Shown here: positions 5,768-6,839 of the stretch, piece by piece
Numbering within the stretch: the first letter of the stretch is position 1
How the letters are laid out: every line of letters starts with the position of its first letter
Assembly: GCA_946007485.1 (NCBI GenBank)
Contig: CAMGAM010000055.1
Span: forward strand, 1 to 6,839
Direction: 5' to 3'
From: an uncultured Mycoplasmatota bacterium
Lineage (GTDB): Bacteria; Bacillota_I; Bacilli_A; RF39; UBA660
Length of the DNA stretch: 6,839 nucleotides
The notes under the pieces: model-generated
What the model saw: only the letters and a program-made list of their open reading frames with translations
The model's database searches: none
What the model was told of the DNA's origin: nothing
Made by a program: the position numbers and the translations under genes

Positions 5768-6839
5768 TATTTACTTCTCCTCTCACTATTTTCATCTCTC
5801 ATTCTCATTTCAAGCAAAATTCTATTTCTTAATTCGGTATTACAATATAAAAAGTAATTACCTATCATTGCTATTTTTGGTATATATAATTCCTGAAGTG
5901 AATCATTACTATATAAGAAATTATCACCTACTTCTTGCAAACTTGGTGCATATAGTTTTTGAAGAGATTCATTAAAATACAAAAATTTATTATATACAGT
6001 TATCAAAGAAGGAAGATATAATTCGCTAAGTGAAAGATTATTGCATAAAAACCAATTACCTACCGCTTTTAATTTTGGTACATATAATTTATGAAGTGAG
6101 ACATTATTATACAAAAAACCATCACCTACCGTTGTTAAATTTGGTGCATATAATTCTTGAAGAAAATCATTGCAAAACATGAAATAATCGCCTACTATTT
6201 CTAAATTTGATAAATTTAATTCACCACGAAAGGTATTATTATATAAAAACTCATCACCTACTACTGTTAATTTGGGCATATATAATTCTCGAATTAAAAC
6301 ATTCTCATGTAAAAATTTATCGCCTACCTTCATTAAATTTGGAAGCTCTATTCTTTGAAGCGAAGTATTTGCATCCAAAAAGCAATTTCCAACTACTTCT
6401 AATTTTGGTAAATTTACCTCCTCAAGCAAAACATTTTTCCATAAAAAACTATTACCTACTTTTATTAAATTAGGAAATTCTATTTTTCTAAGCAAATTAT
6501 TATTATCCAAAAAACGATTACCTACACTTGTTAAATTGGGAGCACATAGCTCTTGAAGTGAATCATTCTTATATAAGAAATAATTACCTACATCATAAAC
6601 ATTATCCATTTTAAGTGATATAATTTTTCCATCATTATCAACTAAAATTTCTAAATATTCATCATTACTTCCTAATATTGTTATCCTTTTACCATTAGTA
6701 GTATTTTCTATATCTATCTTCTTTATTTCTTTTATCGCATCACAAAAACTATCTCGCTTTATTTTTCGTGCAAAACTAATAAATTCTCTTTCATCATTTA
6801 CACTTTTATCATACGAATTGATACTTCTATTATCTTTAG
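5767..6839 (-). CDS. Leucine-rich-repeat protein, C-terminal 356 residues (5' end outside window)
   Basis: The frame is open from the TAA at 5767 to the window edge with no stop, so the ATG at 6609 is not the true start: it has no ribosome site, and 76 sense codons precede it. Those 76 residues (such as EFISFARKIKRDSF and GKRITILGSNDEYLEILVDNDG) are of unknown type. From residue 83 of the visible part there are eleven complete 22-residue repeats and a twelfth broken one, with pattern VG(N/D)xFLxxNxxLxELxxPxL. A weak half-unit (ISLKMDNVYDVG) precedes them. This is a BspA-like (LRR_5-like) solenoid, usually a protein-binding surface. The tail RNRILLEMRMRDENSERRSK is charged and lacks a cell-wall anchor. 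Whether there is a signal peptide cannot be seen. It is the first visible gene of the pyrH operon; its partner is unknown. Confidence 0.85.
   Translation of the reverse strand, partial: KDNRSINSYDKSVNDEREFISFARKIKRDSFCDAIKEIKKIDIENTTNGKRITILGSNDEYLEILVDNDGKIISLKMDNVYDVGNYFLYKNDSLQELCAPNLTSVGNRFLDNNNLLRKIEFPNLIKVGNSFLWKNVLLEEVNLPKLEVVGNCFLDANTSLQRIELPNLMKVGDKFLHENVLIRELYMPKLTVVGDEFLYNNTFRGELNLSNLEIVGDYFMFCNDFLQELYAPNLTTVGDGFLYNNVSLHKLYVPKLKAVGNWFLCNNLSLSELYLPSLITVYNKFLYFNESLQKLYAPSLQEVGDNFLYSNDSLQELYIPKIAMIGNYFLYCNTELRNRILLEMRMRDENSERRSK
5866..6591 (-). repeat. Eleven tandem 66-bp units coding for 22-residue leucine-rich repeats
   Basis: Each unit codes for one repeat starting at the Val-Gly pair (the tenth has Val-Tyr), and units begin every 66 bases from 6591 downwards; a twelfth, incomplete unit runs to about 5824. 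No unit has gained or lost a codon. Plus-strand DNA shows the recurrent ACCTAC motif at the Val-Gly-coding end of most units. The first unit (6551-6591) and eleventh unit (5891-5931) differ at only 5 of 41 bases, ten periods apart, while intermediate units have diverged more. Confidence 0.9.

Noticed and set aside
6207..6473. Plus-strand open frame of 88 codons
   Set aside because: It is the reverse strand of the 66-bp leucine-rich repeats; its apparent repeats simply mirror those units.

Overview
This AT-rich window (G+C well under 35% by eye) carries seven protein-coding genes and one tRNA, all read from the minus strand. Low G+C, AGGAGG-type ribosome binding sites, the gene order sufC-sufD-sufS and AGA-rich codon use point to a Bacillota (Firmicutes) genome. 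TGA is used as a real stop (ends of sufD and of the 162-residue gene) while Trp is TGG, so the code is standard and not the Mycoplasma code. A host-associated or gut Bacilli lineage near the Mollicutes or Erysipelotrichia is my inference, not something the sequence proves.

In transcription order (high to low coordinates) there are four blocks. (1) 6839-4781: a leucine-rich-repeat protein whose N-terminus lies outside the window, a 94-residue unknown protein and the UMP kinase gene pyrH. These are packed with a 1-base overlap and a 9-base gap and look like one operon. (2) 4693-4530: a stand-alone tRNA-Asn(GTT) unit with its own promoter and terminator. (3) 4529-2685: a HerA/FtsK-superfamily (DUF87-type) hexameric ATPase with its own promoter and a clear terminator. 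(4) 2637-1: an unknown 162-residue protein, then a weak terminator that overlaps a strong promoter driving the SUF iron-sulfur cluster operon sufC-sufD-sufS, with sufS cut off by the window edge. By analogy with other Bacillota, sufU and sufB probably follow outside the window.

The SUF genes work together. SufS takes sulfur from cysteine, SufC is the ATPase of the SufBCD scaffold, and SufD is the scaffold partner of SufB. SufD here is unusually short at 251 residues but keeps the C-terminal core and its conserved His.

The most unusual signals are: an inverted, decayed partial copy of the tRNA-Asn transcript (leader plus D-arm) beside the pyrH 3' end; twelve 22-residue leucine-rich repeats encoded by 66-bp tandem units, with outermost units almost alike at DNA level; the compact SufD; and a suf promoter that puts the ribosome binding site at the very 5' end of the mRNA. 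I found no CRISPR array, insertion sequence or riboswitch, and no gene-free stretch over 300 bases. I do not see a convincing new multi-gene system.
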